Positions 42,211 to 50,221 of a DNA stretch of 64,000 nt are shown here, one piece after another; the first letter of the stretch is position 1; the number at the start of each line of letters is the position of its first letter. Both the position numbers and the translations under genes were made by a program. The notes below the pieces were generated by a model. The model was not told where the DNA came from, did no database searches, and saw only the letters and a program-made list of their open reading frames with translations. The DNA is from Acidimicrobiaceae bacterium. Lineage in GTDB: Bacteria; Actinomycetota; Acidimicrobiia; Acidimicrobiales; Ilumatobacteraceae. The stretch lies in assembly GCA_947450115.1 (NCBI GenBank), contig CANFUE010000006.1, positions 1 through 64,000 on the forward strand. The letters are read 5' to 3'.

Positions 42211-42987
42211 ATGGAACTTCAGGGAAGAGTTGCGGTCATCACAGGGGGTACCCGCGGTATTGGCCGAGCCATTGCCGAGGCGTACCTTGCCGACGGGGCA
42301 AGCGTGGTCATTAATGGTCGCAGTGCCGATAAGGGTGCAGAAGCTATTCGTGAGATGAATGGCGGAGATCGTGTCTTTTTCGTCCAAGGCGACGTGAAAA
42401 GCCGCGTTGGTTGCCAGGCAATTATCGATGCCGCCATCGCAAAATACGGAAAAATCGACATCATGGTCAACAACGCCGGTGGTTCCACCGACAATGCACA
42501 GGTTGTAGACCTCACCGATGAAGCTTTAGACAACGCTCTCAAGTGGAACCTCTGGTCAACTTTCTGGTGCACACAGATGGCATTGCGCGACATGCTCCCA
42601 CGTGGTTGGGGTCGCATTATCAACATCTCATCACTCGAAGGCAAGCACGGCAAGCCTGGCGTCTCTATTTACGTCACGGCCAAGCACGCCATCAACGGTC
42701 TCACCAAATCATGTGCACAAGAAATTGGCACCACCGGCGTCACCATCAACTGCATCTGCCCAGGTGCAATTGAAACCGACACCATGCGCGACGAAGGCCC
42801 AGGCGCCGCAGTGGCAATGGGAATGACCTACCAAGACCTCCTCGATTGGTTTGCTTCTGAAGCAGCCATCAAGCGTTTGAACTCATGCGAAGAAGTTGCT
42901 GCTGTTGCATCACTTCTTGCTTCTGAAGCAGGCGCCGGTATTACCGGCTCAATGATTTCCGTCGACGGCGGAACCGCTGCGTACTAA
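42211..42987 (+). CDS. SDR family oxidoreductase 1
   Basis: This 258-aa classical short-chain dehydrogenase has the cofactor loop VITGGTRGIGRAIAEAYL, NNAGG at about 87-91, catalytic Ser (INISSLEG) and the YVTAK motif with Tyr and Lys, and ends SMISVDGGTAAY. ATG 42211 gives MELQGRVAVITGG; the track start is too early. It is followed by a second, clearly related SDR (51 bp) and an OYE-type flavoprotein, forming a likely degradation or detoxification operon. The substrate is unknown. Confidence 0.9.
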   Translation: MELQGRVAVITGGTRGIGRAIAEAYLADGASVVINGRSADKGAEAIREMNGGDRVFFVQGDVKSRVGCQAIIDAAIAKYGKIDIMVNNAGGSTDNAQVVDLTDEALDNALKWNLWSTFWCTQMALRDMLPRGWGRIINISSLEGKHGKPGVSIYVTAKHAINGLTKSCAQEIGTTGVTINCICPGAIETDTMRDEGPGAAVAMGMTYQDLLDWFASEAAIKRLNSCEEVAAVASLLASEAGAGITGSMISVDGGTAAY

Positions 42988-43037
42988 GACCACGAATTAC
43001 ACCACACGAACGAATCGAACGAAGGGGACCAGACATC

Positions 43038-43820
43038 ATGGGAAAGCTTGACGGAAAAGTTGCAGCAATCACAGGTAGTACGCGCAGTATTGGCCGCGCC
43101 ATTGCCGAGGCATATTTGCGCGAAGGCGCGAAGGTAGTTATTAACGGACGCTCTGCCGAAAAAGGTGCGGTAGCGATGAAAGAAATGGGTGGCGGTGCAA
43201 ACGTTGCGTTTTTCGCAGGCGATGCTCGCAATCAAAAAGACTGTGAAGGCATTGTCGATTTCGCAATTGAAAAATTCGGCAAGCTCGACATCATGGTGCT
43301 CAACTCAGGTGGCGTAGAAAATACTGCTCCTGTTGCACAAATGACCGACGAAGAGTGGATGCTTGAAGTTACTTGGAACTTGCACAGCGTGTTCTGGGGA
43401 ATGCGTAAGGCATTGCAGCACATGATTCCTCGTGAAGCTGGCCGCATCATCGTTACATCTTCAGTAGAAGGCAAGTTGGGCAAGCCTGGTATTCCGGGTT
43501 ATGCAGCAACCAAGCACGCCGTACTTGGTCTCATGAAGTCCGCTGCTCATGAAGTGGGCACATTAGGCATCACCGTCAACGCAATTCTTCCTGGCATCAT
43601 CGAAACCGACATCGTGCGCGAGACCGGCCCAGATAGTGCTATTGCAATGGGACTCGGCACTTACGAAAACATGATTGCCCTCTTTTGCAAAGAGTCAGCC
43701 ATTAAGCGCCCGAACAAAGTTGAAGAAGTTGCAGAAGTCGCTGTGCTCTTGGCACGCGATGTTGCTGCTGGCATCACCGGAACATCGTTCCCGGTTGATG
43801 GCGGCACCATGCCCTACTAA
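43038..43820 (+). CDS. SDR family oxidoreductase 2 (diverged paralogue)
   Basis: This 260-aa SDR paralogue of the preceding protein shares the AIAEAYL, VINGRSA-KGA and ITVNAI-type stretches. The cofactor loop is TGSTRSIGRA, in which the central Gly of TGxxxGxG is Ser, and the usual NNAG is LNSGG. Catalytic Ser (VTSSVEG) and YAATK are kept. It ends SFPVDGGTMPY. Tandem duplication followed by divergence fits the two-gene layout, and the altered loop may change cofactor or partner preference. Confidence 0.88.
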   Translation: MGKLDGKVAAITGSTRSIGRAIAEAYLREGAKVVINGRSAEKGAVAMKEMGGGANVAFFAGDARNQKDCEGIVDFAIEKFGKLDIMVLNSGGVENTAPVAQMTDEEWMLEVTWNLHSVFWGMRKALQHMIPREAGRIIVTSSVEGKLGKPGIPGYAATKHAVLGLMKSAAHEVGTLGITVNAILPGIIETDIVRETGPDSAIAMGLGTYENMIALFCKESAIKRPNKVEEVAEVAVLLARDVAAGITGTSFPVDGGTMPY

Positions 43821-43859
43821 TTCTTTAAAAACTAAATAAGCACTCAATAAGGGGTGGCC

Positions 43860-45809
43860 ATGTCGCAGTTCGAGGTACTTTTCCAACCCATCACTGTGGG
43901 CACGATGAAACTCACCCACCGCCTCATGGTGCCACCGCACTCTGCGGGCTCAAGTGCTTTTCTCGGGCCCATTGGAAACTTTCAGAAGTTTGTGCAGTAC
44001 TACACCGCGCGTATTACTGGTGGAAATGAATGGGTAGGCGGTGGCCCCGTGTTTGTGGCCAACCCACTCATTCCGGGTTTTGAACCATCGGGCGTGGGCG
44101 CACATGGGCCTGGCCTTTTTCGTCACCCTTTGTTTGCAGAGCGGATGAAGGCAATGCAAGACGCCATTCATGACGCTGGTGGTTATGGAACAGTACAGAT
44201 GGTGTTGCAAGGTGGAAAGCCCATCTCTCCTTCGCAAGAACCCAGTGGTTATGCCGACTTTCGCATTCCACACGCAATGGATATTGATGAAATCAAGTGG
44301 CTCATCAAAGAATACGGCGAGTCGGCAGCCATTGCCGCCGATGCCGGTTGCGATGCCATTGAACTTCATGCGAATCACGACGACATCATTCAATTCTTTT
44401 TGTCACCAAAAACAAACAAGCGCACCGATGAATATGGTGGCAGCGACGAAGGACGTCGTGCATTTCTCCGCGACATTGTGAATGCCATTCGCGACAATGT
44501 AAAGCGCCCCATCACCGTTGGCTTGCGGTTGTGCATGGATGAACTCATCGACGGCGGTTATGACGTGGAGTATTGCAAGTACGTCATGCGCAAGTTCACC
44601 GAAGAAGGAACGGTCGACTACTTCAGTCTTGACGTCGGCAACAACTGGGGCGTACCTTCATATATTCAGCTCGGTACATTCCCAGAAGGTCATTGGGCCG
44701 CAATGTGCGGCGAAGCAAAAACCGCAACACATTTGCCTGTTGTTTATGTTGGCCGCGTCGCTTCACCACAACGTGCAGCAGAAATTGTTGCTGCAGGTCA
44801 AGCCGACATGGTGGGTATGGTGCGCGCAAATATTGCCGACCCCAATTTGGTCAACAAAGTGAAGCGAGAACGAGTGCAATCCATTCGTCCGTGTGTGGGG
44901 TTGAACGATTGCATTCACCGCTCCACAGTTGAAGGTTTAGGTTTTGGTTGCGCAAGCAACCCCATCGCCGGGCGTGAATCTGAAGGTGGCATGCAGCCAA
45001 CAACGCAGCGCAAAAAAGTGTTGGTCATTGGTGCAGGCCCTGCAGGCATGGAACTCGCAGGGCTTGCTGCAGAACGCGGACACGACGTGACGCTGTGGGA
45101 AAAGGCAGACCACTTAGGTGGTCAAGTAGCGCTCGCTACAAAAGTGCGAATGAATGCCAACTATGGCAAGTGGGTCACTTTTCAACAGTGGCGTTTAGCT
45201 GAAGCTGGCGTGAAAATTGAATTGAATAAGTCGGCCGATGCCGACAGCGTGCTCGCCTTTGGTGCCGACACAGTTGCAATTGCAACCGGTGCAAAAGTGC
45301 GTCGCCCCGGAATCCCCGGCGACACCTTGCCCCATGTACTCACTGTTGCCGATGTCATTGAGGGCAATCAGAAACCAGGCAAGCATGTGTTAGTAATTGC
45401 CGAAGATGACCGCCCCTCACCGCTCACTGTTGCTGAACACATTGCAGGCCATGGTCATCATGTAACAGTCATATTCCCAGCGGTCACTCCGTCACCACTA
45501 GTTGGCGCATATTCCATCGGCTCGATGATGGCCCTTGTTGACCTTGCCGGTGTTGAGGTGCGCATGAGTACGCGGGCAGTTGAAATTGGGAAAAACTGGG
45601 TGCGTGTTGCTCATTCATACAGCGGCCGCGAAGAAGTGCTGAAGAAAATTGACACCGTGGTTTTGGCGACGGGAAGTCATTCTGAGAATGCTTTGTATAA
45701 CGCTTTGAAGGGCAAGCACGCCGACTTGCACATTTTGGGCGATGCCTATGCACCGCGGCGCTGGACCTTTGCCACGCGCCAGGCATATGAACTTGCCCAA
45801 ATGATTTAA
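43860..45809 (+). CDS. OYE-family flavoprotein (2,4-dienoyl-CoA-reductase/trimethylamine-dehydrogenase-like)
   Basis: This 649-aa two-part protein has an FMN TIM barrel (about 1-370) with GTMKLTHRLMVPPH, ELHANHDDIIQFFLSPKTNKRTDEYGGS and VYVGRVASP. An FAD/NAD-binding domain follows (about 385-649), with VLVIGAGPAGMELAGLAAERG. In TMADH-type enzymes a 4Fe-4S cluster is held by CxxCxxC and a later Cys. Here the motif is CVGLNDC with a later GFGC, so the second Cys is replaced by Leu. The ATG at 43860, with AAGGGG five bases upstream, is preferred to the earlier GTG. It acts next to two SDRs, probably on an enone or dienoyl substrate. Confidence 0.87.
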   Translation: MSQFEVLFQPITVGTMKLTHRLMVPPHSAGSSAFLGPIGNFQKFVQYYTARITGGNEWVGGGPVFVANPLIPGFEPSGVGAHGPGLFRHPLFAERMKAMQDAIHDAGGYGTVQMVLQGGKPISPSQEPSGYADFRIPHAMDIDEIKWLIKEYGESAAIAADAGCDAIELHANHDDIIQFFLSPKTNKRTDEYGGSDEGRRAFLRDIVNAIRDNVKRPITVGLRLCMDELIDGGYDVEYCKYVMRKFTEEGTVDYFSLDVGNNWGVPSYIQLGTFPEGHWAAMCGEAKTATHLPVVYVGRVASPQRAAEIVAAGQADMVGMVRANIADPNLVNKVKRERVQSIRPCVGLNDCIHRSTVEGLGFGCASNPIAGRESEGGMQPTTQRKKVLVIGAGPAGMELAGLAAERGHDVTLWEKADHLGGQVALATKVRMNANYGKWVTFQQWRLAEAGVKIELNKSADADSVLAFGADTVAIATGAKVRRPGIPGDTLPHVLTVADVIEGNQKPGKHVLVIAEDDRPSPLTVAEHIAGHGHHVTVIFPAVTPSPLVGAYSIGSMMALVDLAGVEVRMSTRAVEIGKNWVRVAHSYSGREEVLKKIDTVVLATGSHSENALYNALKGKHADLHILGDAYAPRRWTFATRQAYELAQMI

Positions 45810-45812
45810 GAG

Positions 45813-45883
45813 AGCGGGTGACGGGAATCGAACCCGCGTTCTCAGCTTGGGAAGCTGATGTTCTGCCTCTGAACTACACCCGC
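45813..45883 (-). tRNA. tRNA-Gly (anticodon CCC)
   Basis: On the minus strand, GCGGGTG pairs with CACCCGC plus discriminator T. The anticodon stem-loop CAGCTTCCCAAGCTG gives CCC, and the T-arm is GCGGGTTCGATTCCCGT. CCA is not encoded. It lies 3 bp after the OYE stop on the opposite strand. Confidence 0.95.
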
Positions 45884-45950
45884 AGATAACGGTCTCAGAT
45901 TACCAGCCACCTCTTTGAGTGCGACGAAGAATCTTGACTATGGTGGAGGC

Positions 45951-46514
45951 GTGATCTTGTCTGACCGCTCCATTCGTGAGCAACTCGCTGCTGGCCGCAT
46001 TGTTATTGACCCACTCGATGAGACGTGCCTTCAGCCGTCTTCCATCGACGTGAAGGTGAGCAACTTATTTCGTGTGTTTCGTAATCACACCGCAAGTGTG
46101 ATTGACGTCAAAAAAGATATGACGTCGTTAACCGAGCTCGTGGAAATCGCCGATGGCGATGCATTCATGTTGCACCCAGGTGAGTTTGCATTGGGCAGCA
46201 CACTCGAGCGCGTTGGCGTTCCCGACGACATGGTTGCACGCGTGGAAGGCAAGTCAAGCCTGGGCCGCCTCGGTCTCCTCATTCACTCCACTGCTGGTTT
46301 CATCGACGCTGGTTTCGATGGTCACATCACACTCGAGTTGTCGAACGTGGCCAACTTGCCCATCACGCTGTACCCCGGCATGAAAATTGGCCAAGTGAGT
46401 TTCATGATGATGACCACGCCCGCCGACAAGCCATACGGCAAAGGCGCATCTGGTTCAAAGTACCAAGGGCAACGCGGGCCAACCCCGAGTCGCTATTTCG
46501 AAAACTTTAAATAG
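45951..46514 (+). CDS. dcd: dCTP deaminase (probably bifunctional dCTP deaminase/dUTPase)
   Basis: This 187-aa protein makes dUMP from dCTP in actinobacterial-type bifunctional enzymes. It starts [15 protein letters not shown] and has [34 protein letters not shown] followed by [13 protein letters not shown], very close to the mycobacterial bifunctional enzyme. The GTG at 45951 is chosen because family proteins start M-I-L-S-D-R; the GGTGGAGG Shine-Dalgarno is unusually close, and TTG at 45957 is a possible alternative. It ends directly against the convergent Fe-S protein stop. Confidence 0.93.
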   Translation: MILSDRSIREQLAAGRIVIDPLDETCLQPSSIDVKVSNLFRVFRNHTASVIDVKKDMTSLTELVEIADGDAFMLHPGEFALGSTLERVGVPDDMVARVEGKSSLGRLGLLIHSTAGFIDAGFDGHITLELSNVANLPITLYPGMKIGQVSFMMMTTPADKPYGKGASGSKYQGQRGPTPSRYFENFK

Positions 46515-48794
46515 TTAGCTTCTGGCAACAGGTGAAGCGAATGGTGCGTCGGTAGCTGCCATCTTGCGTTCGCCGTTCTCAAGTGCGTCGAGAACGTGAA
46601 TTGCAATGTCGGCAACTTTCACTGAGCCTTCTTCAACACCAGCAGCTTTGACACCATCGTCGAGCATGATGTAGCAGAACGGACAAGCGGTAGCAACACG
46701 ACTTGCGCCAGTGCTGATTGCTTCGCGCGCGCGCTCATCGTTCACCTTGGTGCCGATGCTTTCTTCCATCCACATGCGTGCACCACCGGCGCCACAGCAC
46801 ATACCCTTGGTGCCGTTACGTGGCATTTCCACTACTTGCACACCCTTAATGCTGCCCACCACCTTACGTGGAGCGATGTATACATCGTTATGGCGACCGA
46901 GGTAGCACGAGTCGTGATATGTAATGCGATCGTCGAGTGTTGCGTTGCTCATGTCGAGTGCACCACTACCAATGAGTTCTTCAAGTAGTTCGCTGTGGTG
47001 CACTACTTCGTAGTTGCCACCGAGTTGTGGGTACTCATTTTTCAGCGTGTTAAAGCAGTGTGGGCACTGAGTAATAATTTTCTTCACACCCATGCCGTTC
47101 AACATTTCTACGTTGGGCATTGCAAGCATTTGGAAGAGGTACTCGTTACCACTGCGGCGAGCAGAGTCGCCGGTGCACATTTCGCTCGGGCCAAGAATGG
47201 CAACGTCGATGTTGGCGCGCTTTAAGAGCTGTGCCATTGACTGCGTTACTTTTTTGTTCTTGTCGTCGAATGAACCTGCACAGCCAACCCAGTAGAGATA
47301 CTCAGCATTGAATGCTGCACCCGGGTCGACTACTTCAACGTCGAGGTCTTTGGCCCAATCGGCACGTTCGCCTTGGTTCATGCCCCATGGGTTGCCTTGG
47401 TTTTCCATGGCACGGTAGGCGTTGCCCAGTTCTGCAGGGAAGTTGCTCTCCATGAGTGAGAGGTAACGACGCATGTCGAGAATCTTGTCGAGAATTTCAA
47501 TGTTGACGGGGCAAATTTCATCGCACGCTTTGCATGAGGTGCAGGCCCATACTTCTTCTGCGCTAATGCGCTCAAAGACCGAGTTGCTGCCAACGGTGAT
47601 GTCACTCACGGTGCCAAGTGGTGGCGACACGCGCCCGCCTTCAGCGTGTGCTGCAGTGGCGGCCATGACTTCGCCGACTTTCAAAACAATTTCACGCGGG
47701 TCGAGTGGTTTACCGGTGGCATGCGCTGGGCACACACTGGTGCAACGACCGCACATGGTGCAGGCGTCGGTGTCGAGGAGTTGTTTCCACGTGAAGTCTT
47801 CAATGAGTGATGCGCCAAATGATTCCAAACCAGTTTCGGTGAGGTTTGGCATTGCCTTCATTGCACCCTTCGGACGCTCACGATCTTTCAAATACATGTT
47901 GAGCGGAGAAGTGAAAATATGGCGCAACATGGTGATGGGCAACAAAGCAAGGAATGCGATGAACGACAACACGTGGCTAACCCACAACACTTGGTGCCAT
48001 GTTTCTAAGTTGCCAGCACTTGCATTTTTGAACAATTGCGCGATGGGGTAACCAACAAAGCTCCATTTTTCGTAACCCATGTTGAGGCCAGATGCTTGCT
48101 CTTGTGCAATGCGTAATGCTTCTGCACCAAAGCCCGTGATGCCAATGGCGAGCAACACGCCGAGAATGGCAGCGTGCTCTGGTTTTGTTTTAATGCGAAT
48201 GCGGTACGGGCGTTGCACGTAACGGCGCACAATGGCCCACAACACACCAACGGTAAACACCACACCAGCAAGGTCACCCACAAGTGCATAGGCCTGGTAT
48301 GTACGGCCGTGCAAGAACTTCAAACTCTCGGGCAGTTGGTGATCAATTTCCAAAACGGTGGTAACACCCAAAAGCACCATGAACCCGAAGTAGATCATGG
48401 AGTGCATGAGGCCTGCTGCTGAGTCGCGCAACAACGTGCGCATGTAGACACCGGAGCGATAGTCGGCTAAGCGACGCTTCGCATTTTTTGGTGTGGTGCG
48501 ACGGCGGTCGGATGTGCCGCGTTCCCAGTTGCGAATGCGGTCGGCGAAGCGCAATGAGCCCCACACGATGAGCATGGGAATAATGGAATAGAACGCTGCT
48601 TGGAAGGGGCCAGGTATGCCACCAAAAACTTCGCGTGAAACGGCGGAGTCACCGTGCCATTTGGTGAACTGCGGAATGACTCCGGAGACCAAGGTAAAAG
48701 CGCCAACGCCAACGCCAATGGCGATGGAGAGTTGATGCGGCTTAAAGCGACGCGGTGTTGACGAGGTGCTGGGGTTCTGTGGTGCTGAAGTCAT
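46515..48794 (-). CDS. heterodisulfide-reductase-like Fe-S membrane oxidoreductase
   Basis: This 759-aa protein has an N-terminal membrane part with five or six helices (for example LSIAIGVGVGAFTLVSGVI, MIYFGFMVLLGVTTVLEI, LVGDLAGVVFTVGVLWAIV, HVLSFIAFLALLPITML). Two 4Fe-4S motifs follow: CTMCGRCTSVCP at 345-356 and CTSCKACDEICP at 418-429. Two CCG-type cysteine domains (HCFNTL, CCGAGGARMW) complete it. It resembles HdrD and the actinobacterial Rv0338c protein, which channels electrons between membrane quinone and an unknown thiol or flavin donor. A cNMP-domain gene lies upstream in the same operon. The substrate is unproven. Confidence 0.88.
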   Translation of the reverse strand: MTSAPQNPSTSSTPRRFKPHQLSIAIGVGVGAFTLVSGVIPQFTKWHGDSAVSREVFGGIPGPFQAAFYSIIPMLIVWGSLRFADRIRNWERGTSDRRRTTPKNAKRRLADYRSGVYMRTLLRDSAAGLMHSMIYFGFMVLLGVTTVLEIDHQLPESLKFLHGRTYQAYALVGDLAGVVFTVGVLWAIVRRYVQRPYRIRIKTKPEHAAILGVLLAIGITGFGAEALRIAQEQASGLNMGYEKWSFVGYPIAQLFKNASAGNLETWHQVLWVSHVLSFIAFLALLPITMLRHIFTSPLNMYLKDRERPKGAMKAMPNLTETGLESFGASLIEDFTWKQLLDTDACTMCGRCTSVCPAHATGKPLDPREIVLKVGEVMAATAAHAEGGRVSPPLGTVSDITVGSNSVFERISAEEVWACTSCKACDEICPVNIEILDKILDMRRYLSLMESNFPAELGNAYRAMENQGNPWGMNQGERADWAKDLDVEVVDPGAAFNAEYLYWVGCAGSFDDKNKKVTQSMAQLLKRANIDVAILGPSEMCTGDSARRSGNEYLFQMLAMPNVEMLNGMGVKKIITQCPHCFNTLKNEYPQLGGNYEVVHHSELLEELIGSGALDMSNATLDDRITYHDSCYLGRHNDVYIAPRKVVGSIKGVQVVEMPRNGTKGMCCGAGGARMWMEESIGTKVNDERAREAISTGASRVATACPFCYIMLDDGVKAAGVEEGSVKVADIAIHVLDALENGERKMAATDAPFASPVARS

Positions 48795-48817
48795 AGCACC
48801 ATATAACTTAGTTGCTA

Positions 48818-49249
48818 TCAGCCGTAGTGAGCACGGTCTAGATCACGAATGCGGGTGGCAAGAGCTGCCAACAACTTGTGAGCCATAGCCGGAACTTCAT
48901 CGATGACCGCGAAAAGATGGCGGGCATCAACGACGAGGAGTTCACAATCGGTATCGCACACCACAGTGGCGGTGCGTGAGCCGCGGTCGAGGAGCGAGAG
49001 CTCGCCAACAATGGCGCCTGCTTGCACGGTGGCAATTTTTTTCCCGTTGCGCTTCACTGTGGCAGAACCACTGAGCAACACGAAGGCCTGCTTACCAGCA
49101 GTGCCTTGGGTGATGATGGTGGTGCCAGCAACCATGTTGATGCGGTCGGCGGCTTTGGCAATTTTGCCAAGGTCGCGAGTGCTGCATGCAGAGAACAAGG
49201 GAACTTGTGCGAGATATTGGAGCGGTGTTTTCTTTGAAGCCATGACCAC
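48818..49249 (-). CDS. cyclic nucleotide-binding-domain protein
   Basis: This 143-aa protein is almost entirely one cNMP-binding domain: VPLFSACSTRDLGKIAKAADRI, then GTTIITQGTAGKQAFVLLSGSATV and GAIVGELSLLDRGSRTATVVCDTD, with GELSLLDRGSRTATV forming the phosphate-binding cassette. No DNA-binding helix-turn-helix follows. It could bind cAMP or a similar ligand and act on the neighbouring Fe-S membrane protein (24 bp downstream) or gpmA (12 bp upstream). The start is GTG or ATG near 49249. The target is unknown. Confidence 0.8.
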   Translation of the reverse strand: MVMASKKTPLQYLAQVPLFSACSTRDLGKIAKAADRINMVAGTTIITQGTAGKQAFVLLSGSATVKRNGKKIATVQAGAIVGELSLLDRGSRTATVVCDTDCELLVVDARHLFAVIDEVPAMAHKLLAALATRIRDLDRAHYG

Positions 49250-49261
49250 AGCCTAAACCAA

Positions 49262-50005
49262 TTATTTGGATTGGTTTGCCACGGCGGCTGCTGCCTGGGC
49301 AATTGCGTCAGCGTCACCTAAGTAAGTGACGTCGCTCACTTTCATGGCAGAAGTAAAGGTGTACTTGCGTGGCACGCCAGTTGGCACATTCAATTCTGCA
49401 ATGGCTGCTTCACTAATGTCTTCCAAATACATAATGAGTGCGCGCAAGCTATTGCCATGCGCAACTACTAAAACATTCATATTTGCCTGTAATTGAGGCA
49501 CAATTTCCGTATTCCAGTAGGGAAGAACGCGGGCCACAACATCTTTCAAACATTCAGTGGCAGGAAGATCTTGCGGTGCAATGAAGCGATACCGCGCATC
49601 GTTCACCGGATGCTCGGGGTTTGTGGTGTCGACTGGTGGCGGAGGCGTGTCGTAACTCCGACGCCATAAGTTGGTTTGTTCTGCGCCGTGTAGTTCAGTT
49701 GTCGCCTTTTTATCGAGACCTTGAAGCGCACCATAATGACGTTCATTTAATTGCCAGTGACGTTGCAGCGGCAGCCATATTTGGTCCATTGCCTCCAAGG
49801 CCAAGTTGCAGGTGCGCACCGCGCGAGTGAGGAGGCTGGTGTGGGCGAAGTCGAACACCAGACCTTCTTTTTTCATGAGGGTCCCTGCGGCCGCAGCTTC
49901 GCTTTCGCCAAGGGCCGTGAGTTCCACATCGTGCCAGCCCGTGAACAAATTCAGTTTGTTCCACGTGCTTTGACCGTGGCGAAGAAGGACGAGCGTTCCA
50001 GTCAT
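49262..50005 (-). CDS. gpmA: 2,3-bisphosphoglycerate-dependent phosphoglycerate mutase
   Basis: This 247-aa glycolytic enzyme interconverts 3- and 2-phosphoglycerate. The N-terminal phosphohistidine site is LVLLRHGQSTWNKLNLFTGW (His10). LNERHYGALQGLDK and VVAHGNSLRALIMYLE carry the other conserved residues. The track start at 50050 includes an unlikely N-terminus; ATG 50005 gives MTGTLVLLRHGQ. It begins a minus-strand operon with the cNMP protein and the Fe-S oxidoreductase, and its promoter faces the HAIR-containing dnaK region. Confidence 0.94.
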   Translation of the reverse strand: MTGTLVLLRHGQSTWNKLNLFTGWHDVELTALGESEAAAAGTLMKKEGLVFDFAHTSLLTRAVRTCNLALEAMDQIWLPLQRHWQLNERHYGALQGLDKKATTELHGAEQTNLWRRSYDTPPPPVDTTNPEHPVNDARYRFIAPQDLPATECLKDVVARVLPYWNTEIVPQLQANMNVLVVAHGNSLRALIMYLEDISEAAIAELNVPTGVPRKYTFTSAMKVSDVTYLGDADAIAQAAAAVANQSK

Positions 50006-50053
50006 AAGGAAATGGTACGACCAACCGAGCACAGCACACCAAATAGTCAAGTA

Positions 50054-50074
50054 CTTAAGTCACCTTCACTCAAC
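50054..50074. promoter_or_regulatory. HAIR-like HspR operator 1
   Basis: The sequence CTTAAGT-N7-ACTCAAC matches the HspR inverted repeat (CTTGAGT-N7-ACTCAAG) at 12 of 14 positions with the same spacer. It lies in the divergent gpmA/dnaK region 148-168 bp before the dnaK start. Confidence 0.75.
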
Positions 50075-50100
50075 ATTTATACTTTTTCTTCCGCTCGAGT

Positions 50101-50109
50101 TGTGGATAA
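50101..50109. promoter_or_regulatory. exact DnaA box in the dnaK promoter region
   Basis: TGTGGATAA, an exact match to the DnaA box (reverse orientation), lies between the two HAIR-like operators of the dnaK operon. One isolated 9-mer may occur by chance, but its placement in a promoter merits a test. Confidence 0.4.
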
Positions 50110-50126
50110 CTCAGAACTCCTCTAAT

Positions 50127-50147
50127 CTTGAGTACAAGTCACTAAGG
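50127..50147. promoter_or_regulatory. HAIR-like HspR operator 2
   Basis: The sequence CTTGAGT-N7-ACTAAGG matches the HAIR consensus at 12 of 14 positions; the left half is perfect. It lies 75-95 bp upstream of dnaK and would allow repression of the operon by the HspR encoded in it. Confidence 0.78.
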
Positions 50148-50221
50148 ATCCTGTATCACCCCCCGATACAGAGTCTTTTGTGCCCGACATATCACTCTTT
50201 CAAGAAAAAGGAACCCCCACC

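Noticed and set aside
47785-47800. TTTCCACGTGAAG sequence inside the Fe-S oxidoreductase gene, resembling parS
   Set aside because: It is an imperfect palindrome lacking the outer positions and lies in a coding region; it is kept only as a weak candidate.
49950-49966. parS-like half site TTGTTCCACGTGCTTTG in gpmA
   Set aside because: Only the left arm matches; the right arm is lost and the sequence is coding, so a chance match is the simpler explanation.
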